In this document: in pieces, positions 1 through 9,082 of the stretch
Layout of the letters: the number at the start of each line of letters is the position of its first letter
Position numbering within the stretch: position 1 is the first letter of the stretch
Assembly: GCF_900324475.1 (NCBI RefSeq)
Contig: NZ_LT992502.1
Location: 1,488,001-1,552,000 of the forward strand
Reading direction: 5' to 3'
DNA: 64,000 bases
DNA from: Enterobacter bugandensis
Lineage (GTDB): Bacteria > Pseudomonadota > Gammaproteobacteria > Enterobacterales > Enterobacteriaceae
Translations under genes and position numbers: made by a program
Notes under the pieces: model-generated
Databases searched by the model: none
What the model was told of the DNA's origin: nothing
What the model saw: the letters and a program-made list of their open reading frames with translations, nothing else

Positions 1-91
1 TGGGCAAGAAACGGACAGGAACGCCACATTCGCGATGGCTGAGGGGCGGGTATAACTATCGGGTACCCAATCGACATGCGAGGATTATCTT

Positions 92-1132
92 ATGCGTTAT
101 CAAAAACTGGGCAACACCGGTCTGTTCGTTTCTGAACTGTGCCTCGGCACCATGACCTTCGGCGGAGAAGGCGGCATGTGGGGCAAGATTGGTCAGCTCC
201 AGCAGAGCGAAGCAGAACAGCTGGTGGGTCGCGCGCTGGACGCGGGTATCAACTTTATCGATACCGCGGACGTTTACTCGGAAGGGCGCTCGGAGGCGAT
301 CCTCGGGCAGGCGCTGAAAAACCTCAACGTCCCGCGCGAGAACGTGGTGGTCGCGACTAAAGTATTTGGCGAAACCGGGACGGCGGGAGTGAACTCGCGC
401 GGCAGCTCGCGCTATCACATCATCAGCAGCGTGAAGGAGAGCCTGCGTCGCCTGCAGCTCGATCATATCGATCTCTATCAGCTTCACGGTTTCGATCCGG
501 CCACGCCGATTGAGGAGACGCTGTATGCGCTGGATAACCTGGTGCAGCACGGCCACGTGCGCTACATCGGCGTCTCGAACTGGGCGGCGTGGCAGATAGC
601 CAAAGCGCTGGGCATTTCCGAGCGACTCGGGCTGGCGCGTTTTGCGTCATTGCAGGCGTACTACACTATTGCCGGACGCGATCTTGAGCGCGAGCTGGTG
701 CCGATGATGCAGAGCGAAGGCGTCGGGCTGATGGTCTGGAGCCCGCTGGCGGGCGGCCTGCTGAGTGGAAAATATGGTCGCGACGGGCAGAGCGAAGCCG
801 GTAGCCGCCGTCTGGCGTTCGACTTCCCGCCGGTGGACAAAGAGCGCGCCTTTGACTGCGTGGACGTGATGCGCGTGATTGCCGAAAGTAAGGGCGCCTC
901 CGTGGCGCAAATCGCGCTGGCGTGGCTGCTGCACCAGAAGGCGGTGACCAGCGTAATTATTGGTGCGAAACGCGTCGATCAGCTTGACGACAACATTGCC
1001 GCCACCGGGATCCGCTTAAGCGAAGACGAGCTTAAACAGCTGGATGCCGTCAGCGCGCTGCCGCGTGAATATCCGGGCTGGATGCTGGAGCGTCAGGGGG
1101 AATATCGTCGCAATCAGCTTGCGCAACAATAA
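92..1132 (+). CDS. aldo/keto reductase
   Basis: 346-residue NAD(P)H-dependent aldo/keto reductase, predicted to be a cytoplasmic (beta/alpha)8 barrel reducing an aldehyde or ketone; the substrate cannot be read from sequence. The catalytic tetrad is visible as Asp57 and Tyr62 (FIDTADVY), Lys90 (VVVATK) and His132 (YQLHG). The C-terminal cofactor region contains SVIIGAKRVDQL. The ATG at 92 follows a purine-rich GAGGA and gives the usual family length. It stands alone and converges on the M14-like gene, with a strong hairpin between them. It belongs to the large group of AKRs often annotated as oxidoreductases; no specific symbol is justified. The 91 bases before it show only the end of a non-coding leader. 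Confidence 0.9.
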   Translation: MRYQKLGNTGLFVSELCLGTMTFGGEGGMWGKIGQLQQSEAEQLVGRALDAGINFIDTADVYSEGRSEAILGQALKNLNVPRENVVVATKVFGETGTAGVNSRGSSRYHIISSVKESLRRLQLDHIDLYQLHGFDPATPIEETLYALDNLVQHGHVRYIGVSNWAAWQIAKALGISERLGLARFASLQAYYTIAGRDLERELVPMMQSEGVGLMVWSPLAGGLLSGKYGRDGQSEAGSRRLAFDFPPVDKERAFDCVDVMRVIAESKGASVAQIALAWLLHQKAVTSVIIGAKRVDQLDDNIAATGIRLSEDELKQLDAVSALPREYPGWMLERQGEYRRNQLAQQ

Positions 1133-1139
1133 CGCTCCT

Positions 1140-1171
1140 CATCCCCGGCGGCGCTTCGCCTGCCGGGGATG
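1140..1171. terminator. GC-rich hairpin between convergent genes
   Basis: CATCCCCGGC (1140-1149) pairs with GCCGGGGATG (1162-1171), and the loop itself can fold (GGCG-CTT-CGCC). There is no clear T-run, so it is either a REP-like palindrome or a weak bidirectional terminator for the aldo/keto reductase and the facing M14-like gene. Confidence 0.6.
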
Positions 1172-1230
1172 ATATCGAAGAAATGACGATAAGCTGCTTT
1201 TACCGATTCAACGATGGGCTGTGGCGGTAA

Positions 1231-2343
1231 TCAGCAGCCGTCTTTGCAGGTTGCGGCTGGGTTTTGCTCAAGGACTCTTACCAGCAGGGCTCGGGGCTCT
1301 CTGACCACATCTGTTCCAATTGCCAGTACTTTGCCGTCCCTTTCCGCTGAATACTTCGCGACAACATCACCGAAAGCATTTCGCTGCAGGGCGACCTCTT
1401 GTCCTGCTTTTACCGTGTCGCCGGGTTTAACGAAAACTTCCGCAAACCCACCCGTAGTTGCTCGTATGGAACTGATCGCATTACCAATATACGTTTTATT
1501 GCTGCTGGCGGTTGCGCCGATTTTGCCTTCAATCACCTTGTAATGGATCAGTACATTGAGAGCACCCTCTAAACCCCGGGCAATCATATCCTGCTGGTAA
1601 ATCCTCGGCTCTCCCGTCTCGGCCGTTATCGCCGGGATACCATGTTGAATAAAGGTGGTTTCCATTGAGCCGGCTTCGCCGGGGTCTTTCTTAATTTGAT
1701 CTGCCGGAAAAAGTTCCGCAATTGTCCGGGCATCCGCATTGCGGTAGTCGGCATAAATGAACAGCGGATAAGCCGTTCCGGTAGACTGGGTGTGATAGTC
1801 AATCGCCAGGTCGACATTCCCCTTGTAAACCTTGTTCCACATCATCCATGCCTGACGCTCAGCAGGGTTACCCGTTTCTTTTCCTGGATGGACGCGATTG
1901 TAGTCGATCGTTTCACCCCCATCGGTTGAAACAGACCATGTCCGGGAGACTCTCTCAAGGCCAGAACGGTTTGGGCCAATGATGCCAATAACGCTGCCGT
2001 TCATTTTTTCGGGGGCCAGTTGTTCCATCACTTTTTGTACGATGCGCACGCCGTTTAGCTCATCCCCGTGGACGCCCGCCTGCAGAAGGACTTTCTTCCC
2101 GTCCGTTTTCCCTTTTGCCACCATTATGGGTACATACCAGCGCTGTCCCGTTCCTGTCTCAACCCCCTCGAACATGAAGCGATGTTGTCCGGCTGGCAGG
2201 TCTGATACATCCAGCGTAGAGATAACCGGCACTCCCTGCACTTTATCACCCGTATACACCGTTGCCGCGTGAGTCATTGAGCCGGGCAACGCTAAGCTGA
2301 GAGCGAATGCGATACGGCGAGTAGATATCTTCATGAGCGTCAT
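1231..2343 (-). CDS. exported M14-like zinc hydrolase (succinylglutamate desuccinylase/aspartoacylase type)
   Basis: 370-residue protein with an N-terminal signal peptide ending near THA-A at residue 27. The zinc-carboxypeptidase-like fold of the AstE/aspartoacylase group is indicated by GVHGDELNG (His and Glu ligands), DYHTQSTG (third ligand, His) and a later AETGEPR likely to carry the catalytic Glu. The last third contains a biotinyl/lipoyl-like stretch (GGFAEVFVKPGDTVKAGQEVA) common in the deacylase branch of this family. It probably removes an acyl or amino-acid group from a small substrate in the periplasm; the substrate is unknown. The start could be the ATG at 2334 instead. It is transcribed away from the beta-glucoside operon and its base composition looks less GC-rich than its neighbours, which hints at acquisition. 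Confidence 0.8.
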   Translation of the reverse strand: MTLMKISTRRIAFALSLALPGSMTHAATVYTGDKVQGVPVISTLDVSDLPAGQHRFMFEGVETGTGQRWYVPIMVAKGKTDGKKVLLQAGVHGDELNGVRIVQKVMEQLAPEKMNGSVIGIIGPNRSGLERVSRTWSVSTDGGETIDYNRVHPGKETGNPAERQAWMMWNKVYKGNVDLAIDYHTQSTGTAYPLFIYADYRNADARTIAELFPADQIKKDPGEAGSMETTFIQHGIPAITAETGEPRIYQQDMIARGLEGALNVLIHYKVIEGKIGATASSNKTYIGNAISSIRATTGGFAEVFVKPGDTVKAGQEVALQRNAFGDVVAKYSAERDGKVLAIGTDVVREPRALLVRVLEQNPAATCKDGC

Positions 2344-2559
2344 TTTCCATTTGATAGGGTTGAGATTTTTATGTTCTGGCCTGGGCCGTGGTTGGTGCGC
2401 ATTAAGTTAATAATGATTTTATGAGGCCAGCCAGTGGCACGTTCGGGAAATGTGATTCTGCATAGGCTAGCGCTCAGGCCTAAATAACAGGATTTCGCTA
2501 TTCATTTTTCCTGCTCAGCGCTTCTTTCCGACATTCCTCACAAAAAACGATCCTCCCCT

Positions 2560-2588
2560 TTGATCGAAATTTCATCTTCGCCTATATG
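2560..2588 (+). promoter_or_regulatory. candidate sigma70 promoter of the GH1-PTS-GntR operon
   Basis: TTGATC (2560-2565) and TATATG (2583-2588) are 17 bases apart, 45 bases before the ATG at 2633. The -10 overlaps the first of two operator-like palindromes, the position expected for repression. The rest of 2344-2559 shows no other gene or clear signal. Confidence 0.5.
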
Positions 2589-2619
2589 ACTAGTCATGAG
2601 ATTTTAAATGACTAGGCAT
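2586..2619 (+). promoter_or_regulatory. tandem operator for the GntR-family regulator
   Basis: ATGACTAGTCAT (2586-2597) is a perfect 12-base palindrome and ATGACTAGGCAT (2608-2619) is a copy with one change. Their centres are 22 bases apart, about two helical turns, so bound dimers would face the same side. The second copy lies just before the ribosome binding site AGGGAGAGA at 2622-2630. The HutC-type GntR regulator encoded at 5399 is the obvious ligand (inference). Confidence 0.7.
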
Positions 2620-2632
2620 ATAGGGAGAGAGC

Positions 2633-4009
2633 ATGAACAATTCACTACCGGCCAACTTTTTATGGGGCAACTCGGTGTCCAGCATGCAGACGGAAGGGGC
2701 CTGGAACGAGGGTGGGAAGGGGATGTCGGTGTACGACATTCGTGAAGCCGGAGAAAACGTCTCCGACTGGAAGGTGGCGACCGACTCCTACCACCGCTAC
2801 CGGGAAGATTTCGATCTGATGCAGGATCTGGGCATGAACTGCTACCGCTTCCAGATCTCCTGGAGCCGCGTCTGCCCGCAGGGCGACGGCGCGTTCAACG
2901 ACGAGGGCATCGCCTTTTACGACCGCTTTATTGACGATCTCATCGCCCGCGGCATCGAGCCGATGGTCTGCCTCTACCACTTCGACATGCCGCTGGCGCT
3001 GGCGCAGGAGTACAACGGCTTCAACGATCGCCGCGTGGTGGAGGCTTTTATCCGCTACGGCAAAAAGATGATCGACTGCTTCGGCGACCGCGTAAAGTAC
3101 TGGCTGACCTTTAACGAGCAGAACATCTTCCATATGCCGGAAGCGTTCCGCATTTCCGGCTATATGAAAGGCGAGAAAACCCTGCGCGAGCTGTATGAGC
3201 TTCAGCACCATGCGATGGTGGCGCACATGTCGCTGACCGAGTATCTGCACCAGACAAAACCGGGCCAGCTAATGGGCGGCATGCTGGCGCACCAGCTGAT
3301 CTATCCGGCCACCTGCAAGCCGCGCGATATCTTCTGCGCCCAGCAGTATGACGAATTCCTCAACCAGAACCTGCTGCGCGTCTTTGCCGGCCAGGGCTAC
3401 AGCCCGGCGGTGATGGCGGTGGTGGAGCAGGAGGGCTTCGGTGATATCTATCGCGCCGACGATCTCGCTCTGTTTGCCCGCACGAAAAACGACTTTATGG
3501 CCTTCAGCTACTACGCCAGCAAAACGCTGGACAGCGATGCGATCCCGGAAGGCACGCCGGTCAACTATTACCTGCTGCACGGTGAGAAAAATAACCCCTA
3601 CCTGAAAGCCACCGAGTGGAACTGGCAGATCGATCCGCTGGGCTTTCGCACCATCATCACTCGCTATGCCAACGACTGGCGGATGCCGGTCTTCCCGATT
3701 GAAAACGGTATTGGGGTAATTGAGTCCTGGGACGGGGTCAACCCGATTGAGGACACCTACCGCATCGACTACCACCGGGCGCATATCGAGGCCATGAAGG
3801 AAGCCATATTCGAGGATGGCGCAGAGGTCATTGGCTATCTCGGCTGGGGGTTAATTGACATTCTTAGCTCGCAGGGGGACATGCGTAAGCGCTACGGCGT
3901 GGTCTACGTCAACCGCGAGAATCACGACCTGAAAGACCTGAAGCGCGTGCCGAAGAAGAGCTACGCGTGGTTAAAACAGGTTATCCATACCAACGGACGC
4001 GAGATGTAA
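2633..4009 (+). CDS. 6-phospho-beta-glucosidase, GH1
   Basis: 458-residue glycoside hydrolase family 1 enzyme. The acid/base Glu162 lies in YWLTFNEQN and the nucleophile Glu357 in PIENGIG. The C-terminal SSQGDMRKRYGVVYV block carries the Ser/Lys/Tyr pattern that binds the 6-phosphate in phospho-beta-glucosidases, so the substrate should be a PTS-delivered phosphorylated beta-glucoside hydrolysed in the cytoplasm to glucose 6-phosphate and an aglycone. A strong AGGGAG ribosome binding site precedes the ATG. It is the first gene of an operon with a PTS permease and a GntR regulator. Relation to BglA, AscB or ChbF-type enzymes was not resolved. Confidence 0.93.
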   Translation: MNNSLPANFLWGNSVSSMQTEGAWNEGGKGMSVYDIREAGENVSDWKVATDSYHRYREDFDLMQDLGMNCYRFQISWSRVCPQGDGAFNDEGIAFYDRFIDDLIARGIEPMVCLYHFDMPLALAQEYNGFNDRRVVEAFIRYGKKMIDCFGDRVKYWLTFNEQNIFHMPEAFRISGYMKGEKTLRELYELQHHAMVAHMSLTEYLHQTKPGQLMGGMLAHQLIYPATCKPRDIFCAQQYDEFLNQNLLRVFAGQGYSPAVMAVVEQEGFGDIYRADDLALFARTKNDFMAFSYYASKTLDSDAIPEGTPVNYYLLHGEKNNPYLKATEWNWQIDPLGFRTIITRYANDWRMPVFPIENGIGVIESWDGVNPIEDTYRIDYHRAHIEAMKEAIFEDGAEVIGYLGWGLIDILSSQGDMRKRYGVVYVNRENHDLKDLKRVPKKSYAWLKQVIHTNGREM

Positions 4010-4060
4010 GCCGTACGCTGCCGGGCCGTTTTTGTGACTGATTGATGGGAACACTCCGCT

Positions 4061-5383
4061 ATGTCTGAAACAAAAATCACACCGCACATGCAGTCCTTTG
4101 TCGATAAATTTGTTGAGTTCTCGGCGCGCCTGGCAAACCAGGTGCACCTGCGATCCCTGCGCGACGCCTTCGCCACGGTGATGCCGATTTTCATCCTCGC
4201 CGGTCTGGCGGTGCTGGTGAACAACGTGGTGTTCCCGTGGATTTTTGAGGGCGACACGCTCACACAGTTTAAGGTGTGGGGCGAGGCGATTATTAACGGT
4301 ACGCTGAACATCGCCGCGCTGCTGCTGGCGCCGATGATTGCCTGGTCGCTGGCGCGCAACAAAGATTTCGACAATCCGGTCTCGGCAGTGGTTATCGCCG
4401 TCAGCAGCTTTATCATCATGATGCCGATGCGCTTACAGGTTACGCCCGTTGGCAGCGAGGCTGCGGTGAACGTCACGCAGGTGCTGACCTTCGCCAATAT
4501 CGGCTCCACCGGGATTTTCGCCGGGGTGCTGATTGGCCTGCTTTCCACCGAGCTGTTCATCGCCATTTCGCGGCTGAAGGCGCTACACATTTCGCTGGGG
4601 GAAAACGTGCCCCCGGCGGTGAGCAAATCCTTTACCGCGCTGATCCCAACCATTCTTACCTTGTCGGTGTTCGCCGTGCTGGCGGCGCTGCTGGCGAACG
4701 TGCTGCATACGGATCTGATCCATCTCATTACGACCTTTATCCAGCAGCCGCTGCGGCTGATCAACACCAGCCTGCCGGGGACGATTTTCATCTACAGCTT
4801 CGGCAACTTCCTGTTCACGCTCGGCATTCATCAGTCGGTGGTCAACAGTGTGGTGCTGGAGCCGTTCCTGCTGATCAACACCAACGAGAACATGCTGGCC
4901 TTCGCCAACGGACAGCCGATCCCGCACATCATCAACAACATCTTTGTGCCGACGTTTGGCATGGTGGGCGGTACGGGCAGCACGATCTCGCTGCTGATCG
5001 CCATCTTTATCTTCTCGCGGCAACAATCGGCGAAGCAGGTGGCGCGTCTGTCGCTGGCGCCGGGCCTGTTCAACATCAACGAGCCGGTGATTTTCGGCCT
5101 GCCGATCGTCTTTAACCTGCCGCTGATGATCCCGTTTGTGCTGCTGCCCGCCATCGGCATTTACTTCGCCTGGCTCTGCACCACGCTGGGGTTAATGTCC
5201 CGCTGCGTGGTGATGATCCCCTGGACCACGCCGCCGATCCTCAGCGCCTGGCTGGCGACGGCGGGGGACTGGCGCGCCGTGGTGGTCCAGTTGGCAATCA
5301 TCGTATTTGGTGTATTCTTCTACCTGCCTTTCCTCAAAATTGCCGAGCGAGTGGCGTTGAAAAACAGCGGGATAGAAAACTAA
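4061..5383 (+). CDS. PTS transporter EIIC, cellobiose/lactose family
   Basis: 440-residue integral membrane permease domain of the Lac-type PTS family (like ChbC/CelB). Many hydrophobic segments are visible from about residue 30 to 430, and the conserved region GGTGSTISLLIAI and FNINEPVIFGLPIVFNLPLMIPF of EIIC is present. It should import a beta-glucoside that the upstream GH1 enzyme then hydrolyses. Only EIIC is encoded: no EIIA or EIIB lies next to it, so it must use phosphotransfer domains encoded elsewhere (inference). It lies 51 bases after the glycosidase gene and 15 bases before the regulator. Confidence 0.9.
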   Translation: MSETKITPHMQSFVDKFVEFSARLANQVHLRSLRDAFATVMPIFILAGLAVLVNNVVFPWIFEGDTLTQFKVWGEAIINGTLNIAALLLAPMIAWSLARNKDFDNPVSAVVIAVSSFIIMMPMRLQVTPVGSEAAVNVTQVLTFANIGSTGIFAGVLIGLLSTELFIAISRLKALHISLGENVPPAVSKSFTALIPTILTLSVFAVLAALLANVLHTDLIHLITTFIQQPLRLINTSLPGTIFIYSFGNFLFTLGIHQSVVNSVVLEPFLLINTNENMLAFANGQPIPHIINNIFVPTFGMVGGTGSTISLLIAIFIFSRQQSAKQVARLSLAPGLFNINEPVIFGLPIVFNLPLMIPFVLLPAIGIYFAWLCTTLGLMSRCVVMIPWTTPPILSAWLATAGDWRAVVVQLAIIVFGVFFYLPFLKIAERVALKNSGIEN

Positions 5384-5398
5384 CAGAAAGGAAGGACG

Positions 5399-6115
5399 AT
5401 GGCGGCGAAGTACATCACCATAGCGCGGGAAATTAAGAAACGCATTATCAGCCAGCAGTACGCCGCCAACGAACCCCTGCCGGACCAGTTTGCACTGGCG
5501 GCGGAGTTCAGCACCAGCCGGATGACTATTCAGCAGGCGATGCGCCAGCTGATCGTCGAAGGGCTGGTCTACACCCGTCAGGGGCAAGGGACGTTCATCC
5601 GCAAAAACTTCCTCCAGCTCTCGCAGTGGGATCTCTCCGGCAGCGACTACTTTGGCGCGACCAAAACCTGGGCGCATCTGGGTACGGTCACGAGCCAGGT
5701 GGTGCATTTCGAACTGCGCTTCCCGAACGAAAAAGAGCAGGCGTCGCTGATGATTAACGCCGATGCGCCGATCTACGACTTCATTCGCCTGCGTCTACTG
5801 AACGGCGAACCGATGTCGCTGGATTCCACAGTGATGCCGATGAATCTGGTGCCGGGCCTGACGAAAAACCACCTTGAAGGGTCAGTGTTTCAGTACGTTC
5901 AGGAAACCCTGGGGCTGAAAATTATGGGGTCATACCGGGTCGTGCGGGCGCTAAAGCCCAGCGCGCTGGACAGAGAGCATCTGGTCTGTGAGGAAACCGA
6001 TCCGGTGCTGGAGGTGGAGCAGGTCATTTATCTGGAAGATGGCACGCCGCTGGAGTATGCCCACTGCCACTATCGCTACGACCACGGCGGGATTGTGATT
6101 GTGAATAACGGATAA
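5399..6115 (+). CDS. GntR-family (HutC type) transcriptional regulator
   Basis: 238 residues. The N-terminal winged helix (about 1-75) contains FSTSRMTIQQAMRQLIVEGLVYTRQGQGTFI, and the C-terminal UTRA effector domain (about 95-235) ends LEYAHCHYRYD. It is likely to repress the operon in which it is the last gene by binding the ATGACTAGTCAT-type sites at 2586-2619, with a phosphorylated sugar as inducer. AAGGAAGG precedes the ATG. A strong bidirectional terminator follows the stop codon. Confidence 0.9.
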   Translation: MAAKYITIAREIKKRIISQQYAANEPLPDQFALAAEFSTSRMTIQQAMRQLIVEGLVYTRQGQGTFIRKNFLQLSQWDLSGSDYFGATKTWAHLGTVTSQVVHFELRFPNEKEQASLMINADAPIYDFIRLRLLNGEPMSLDSTVMPMNLVPGLTKNHLEGSVFQYVQETLGLKIMGSYRVVRALKPSALDREHLVCEETDPVLEVEQVIYLEDGTPLEYAHCHYRYDHGGIVIVNNG

Positions 6116-6120
6116 AAAAA

Positions 6121-6146
6121 AGCGGGCCTCGAAGCCCGCTTTTTTA
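6121..6146. terminator. bidirectional rho-independent terminator
   Basis: AGCGGGC (6121-6127) pairs with GCCCGCT (6134-6140) around a six-base loop, flanked by an A-run before and a T-run after. It serves both the GntR gene and the convergent ldtB. Confidence 0.93.
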
Positions 6147-6156
6147 ATACGCGTGA

Positions 6157-7077
6157 TTAATTCAGACGCACCGGCATACCGGAACGGTTCTGAATCGCCT
6201 GGTCGACGATGGTGGTTTCCACGTCTGGCTGAGAGGTCACTGACTGCACCGCGCTGTTCAGCGTAATCGGCACGATCTCGTTGTTGTTGATCTGGTCTTC
6301 GCTGGTGGAGAGCGGGTTGTGCACTTCGATGTAGCGGCTGCCGTCTGGCTCGGACGTCGCTTTCACCGGTTCGTTGATGAACTGCACGCGCGTACCGACC
6401 GGCACGTTTTCGAACAGGAACTTGATGTCGTCGTTACGCAGGCGCACGCAGCCGTGGCTCACGCGCAGGCCGATACCGAAGTTGGCGTTGGTGCCGTGGA
6501 TGGCGTACAGACGACCAATGTACAGCGCGTACAGGCCCATCGGGTTATCCGGGCCGGCTGGCACAACGGCGGGCAGCGGCTCGCCCGCAGCGATGTATTC
6601 CGCGTGCATTTTTGCCGTCGGCGTCCAGGTTGGTCCTGCTTTCTTACGCTCTACTTTGGTGGTCCAGTTCAGCGGGGTGTCTTTACCCAACTGGCCGATA
6701 CCGATTGGCAGCACGATAACGGTGTTGGTGCCTTTCGGGTAGTAATACAGACGCATTTCGGCGCTGTTAATCACGATGCCTTCATGAACGGTATCCGGCA
6801 GGATCAGCTGCTGAGGAATATTCAGCACGGTACCTGCTTTTGGCAGATACGGGTCAACGCCCGGGTTCGCTTCCAGCATGTTGGACAGGCCCAGCTGGTA
6901 CTGCGCGGCGAAATACTCCAGCGGCTGAGAGTTACCCTCAGGCACCGTCACCACCTGGTTTTGACCCACCAGACGGCTTCCGTCTGTCGGCAGGGGATAC
7001 GTCACCGCAGACGCGGTCTTACAAAAACCTACTACGGCTAACGCCGCCGCAAAAAGCGTTGTTAATTTCATGTTCAT
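6157..7077 (-). CDS. ldtB: L,D-transpeptidase LdtB (YbiS)
   Basis: 306-residue periplasmic enzyme, near-identical in recalled sequence and equal in length to E. coli YbiS. It attaches Braun lipoprotein to meso-diaminopimelate of peptidoglycan. A signal peptide (about 1-24, cleaved after TASA) is followed by a LysM-like segment (about 40-95) and the YkuD catalytic domain (about 98-235) with the IHGTN and SHGCVRLRN motifs; the Cys of SHGC is the nucleophile. It is monocistronic and convergent with the GntR gene. The start MNMKL matches E. coli; the second ATG, six bases on, is possible. Confidence 0.96.
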   Translation of the reverse strand: MNMKLTTLFAAALAVVGFCKTASAVTYPLPTDGSRLVGQNQVVTVPEGNSQPLEYFAAQYQLGLSNMLEANPGVDPYLPKAGTVLNIPQQLILPDTVHEGIVINSAEMRLYYYPKGTNTVIVLPIGIGQLGKDTPLNWTTKVERKKAGPTWTPTAKMHAEYIAAGEPLPAVVPAGPDNPMGLYALYIGRLYAIHGTNANFGIGLRVSHGCVRLRNDDIKFLFENVPVGTRVQFINEPVKATSEPDGSRYIEVHNPLSTSEDQINNNEIVPITLNSAVQSVTSQPDVETTIVDQAIQNRSGMPVRLN

Positions 7078-7299
7078 GTTGTGCGAGGTATCTAAGCCAT
7101 TCAGGCGATGAGTTGATAAGTCTGAATCTGTGATGGGAGCGCATTATATGTGCATTCCCGCTAACAGGGAATTCAGATGTGTACGAAATCACATTTTTTT
7201 CGATTTTGTTAAAGTTTAGTGGATTGCCGCAACACGGGATCTCAATTCGGAATTGTGGCATAATGCCGTGTTTATCACACTTTTCGCAGGAATCTCTCC

Positions 7300-8895
7300 G
7301 TGTTAGTTACCAGCAACGTCACTATGCAGTTTGGCAGTAAGCCGCTGTTCGAAAACATTTCCGTCAAATTTGGCGGCGGCAACCGTTACGGCCTGATTGG
7401 TGCCAACGGTAGCGGAAAATCCACCTTTATGAAGATCCTCGGCGGCGATTTAGAGCCGACGCTGGGCAACGTGTCGCTCGATCCGAACGAGCGTATCGGT
7501 AAGCTGCGTCAGGATCAGTTCGCCTTCGAAGAGTTCACCGTGCTCGACACCGTGATCATGGGGCACGCGGAGCTGTGGGAAGTGAAGCAGGAGCGCGATC
7601 GTATCTACGGTCTCGCCGAAATGAGCGAAGAAGACGGCTATAAAGTGGCCGATCTGGAAACCCAGTACGGCGAAATGGACGGCTACTCCGCGGAAGCGCG
7701 TGCGGGCGAGCTGCTGCTGGGCGTGGGTATTCCGGTTGAACAGCATTACGGCCCGATGAGCGAAGTCGCGCCAGGCTGGAAGCTGCGCGTGCTGCTGGCA
7801 CAGGCGCTGTTCTCTAACCCGGACATCCTGCTGCTCGACGAACCAACGAACAACCTGGACATCGATACCATCCGCTGGCTGGAGCAGACTCTGAACGACC
7901 GCGACAGCACCATGATCATCATCTCGCACGACCGTCACTTCCTGAACATGGTCTGTACGCACATGGCGGATCTGGACTACGGCGAGCTGCGCGTATATCC
8001 GGGCAACTACGACGAATACATGACGGCAGCCACCCAGGCGCGTGAACGTCTGCTTGCCGACAACGCCAAGAAGAAAGCGCAGATTGCGGACCTGCAATCC
8101 TTCGTGAGCCGCTTCAGCGCTAATGCCTCTAAATCCCGTCAGGCAACATCGCGTGCCCGTCAGATCGACAAAATTAAGCTGGAAGAAGTGAAGGCCTCCA
8201 GCCGTCAGAACCCGTTCATCCGCTTCGAGCAGGACAAGAAACTGTTCCGTAACGCGCTGGAAGTTGAGGCGCTGACCAAAGGCTTTGATGAAGGCCCGCT
8301 GTTTAAAAACTTCAACCTGCTGCTGGAAGTGGGTGAGAAGATTGCCATTCTGGGCGCCAACGGCGTGGGTAAATCTACCCTGCTGAAAACCCTGGTGGGT
8401 GAACTGCAGCCGGACAACGGCACCGTGAAGTGGTCTGAAAACGCGCAGATTGGTTACTACGCGCAGGACCACGAATATGAGTTCGAAAACGACCTGACCG
8501 TCTTCGACTGGATGAGCCAGTGGAAGCAGGAAGGTGACGACGAGCAGGCGGTGCGCAGCATTCTGGGTCGTTTGCTGTTCAGCCAGGACGACATCAAAAA
8601 GCCGGCCAAAGTGCTCTCCGGTGGTGAAAAAGGCCGCATGCTGTTCGGCAAGCTGATGATGGAAAAACCGAACATTCTGGTGATGGACGAACCGACCAAC
8701 CACCTGGACATGGAATCGATCGAATCGCTGAACATGGCGCTGGAGATGTATCAGGGCACCCTGATCTTCGTCTCTCACGACCGTGAGTTCGTCAGCTCCC
8801 TGGCGACCCGCGTGATCGAAATTATGCCAGAGCGCGTGGTGGACTTCACCGGTAACTACGAAGATTACCTGCGCAGCAAAGGTATCGACGGCTAA
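7300..8895 (+). CDS. ybiT: ABC-F ATPase YbiT
   Basis: 531-residue soluble ABC-F protein with two nucleotide-binding domains and no membrane segments. Walker A motifs are GANGSGKST near residue 36 and GANGVGKST near 352; Walker [13 protein letters not shown] and [11 protein letters not shown] follow; the second domain has the signature LSGGEKGR while the first is degenerate. ABC-F proteins act on ribosomes; YbiT is a translation factor of poorly defined role. The start is GTG at 7300, preceded by AGGA eight bases upstream. It is transcribed divergently from ldtB across 222 bases. Confidence 0.95.
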   Translation: MLVTSNVTMQFGSKPLFENISVKFGGGNRYGLIGANGSGKSTFMKILGGDLEPTLGNVSLDPNERIGKLRQDQFAFEEFTVLDTVIMGHAELWEVKQERDRIYGLAEMSEEDGYKVADLETQYGEMDGYSAEARAGELLLGVGIPVEQHYGPMSEVAPGWKLRVLLAQALFSNPDILLLDEPTNNLDIDTIRWLEQTLNDRDSTMIIISHDRHFLNMVCTHMADLDYGELRVYPGNYDEYMTAATQARERLLADNAKKKAQIADLQSFVSRFSANASKSRQATSRARQIDKIKLEEVKASSRQNPFIRFEQDKKLFRNALEVEALTKGFDEGPLFKNFNLLLEVGEKIAILGANGVGKSTLLKTLVGELQPDNGTVKWSENAQIGYYAQDHEYEFENDLTVFDWMSQWKQEGDDEQAVRSILGRLLFSQDDIKKPAKVLSGGEKGRMLFGKLMMEKPNILVMDEPTNHLDMESIESLNMALEMYQGTLIFVSHDREFVSSLATRVIEIMPERVVDFTGNYEDYLRSKGIDG

Positions 8896-8942
8896 TTTCC
8901 CGTCGTCTTTCACGCTGCAGATGCGTTGGCTGCACCTGTTCA

Positions 8943-8974
8943 CCCCGGTCACTTACTTATGTAAGCTCCCGGGG
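8943..8974. repeat. enterobacterial intergenic hairpin element
   Basis: CCCCGG (8943-8948) and CCGGGG (8969-8974) enclose a second pair, CTTAC (8952-8956) and GTAAG (8961-8965), around a TTAT loop. Flanking sequence (GGGGATTCAC, GCCGCCTTCCTGC) resembles a short repeat I recall from several E. coli intergenic regions. It lies after ybiT and may act as its transcript end. Confidence 0.55.
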
Positions 8975-9036
8975 ATTCACAGGTTTGCCGCCTTCCTGCA
9001 GCGCGAAATACTTAGGGAAAGGCGTCGTGCCTTTAT

Positions 9037-9080
9037 CCCCTCTCCCTGTGGGAGAGGGCTAGGGTGAGGGCATCAGGCCG
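9037..9080 (+). repeat. dispersed repeat, CCCTCTCCC/GGGAGAGGG family, copy 1
   Basis: A hairpin CCCTCTCCC-TGT-GGGAGAGGG followed by the tail CTAGGGTGAGGGCATCAGGCCG. Other copies are at 20645-20687 (opposite strand) and 38031-38067. It lies between ybiT and the end of the GH31 gene. Confidence 0.85.
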
Positions 9081-9082
9081 CA

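Noticed and set aside
7450..8952. A 500-codon open frame antisense to ybiT
   Set aside because: Same antisense composition, no ribosome binding site; ybiT motifs on the other strand are complete.
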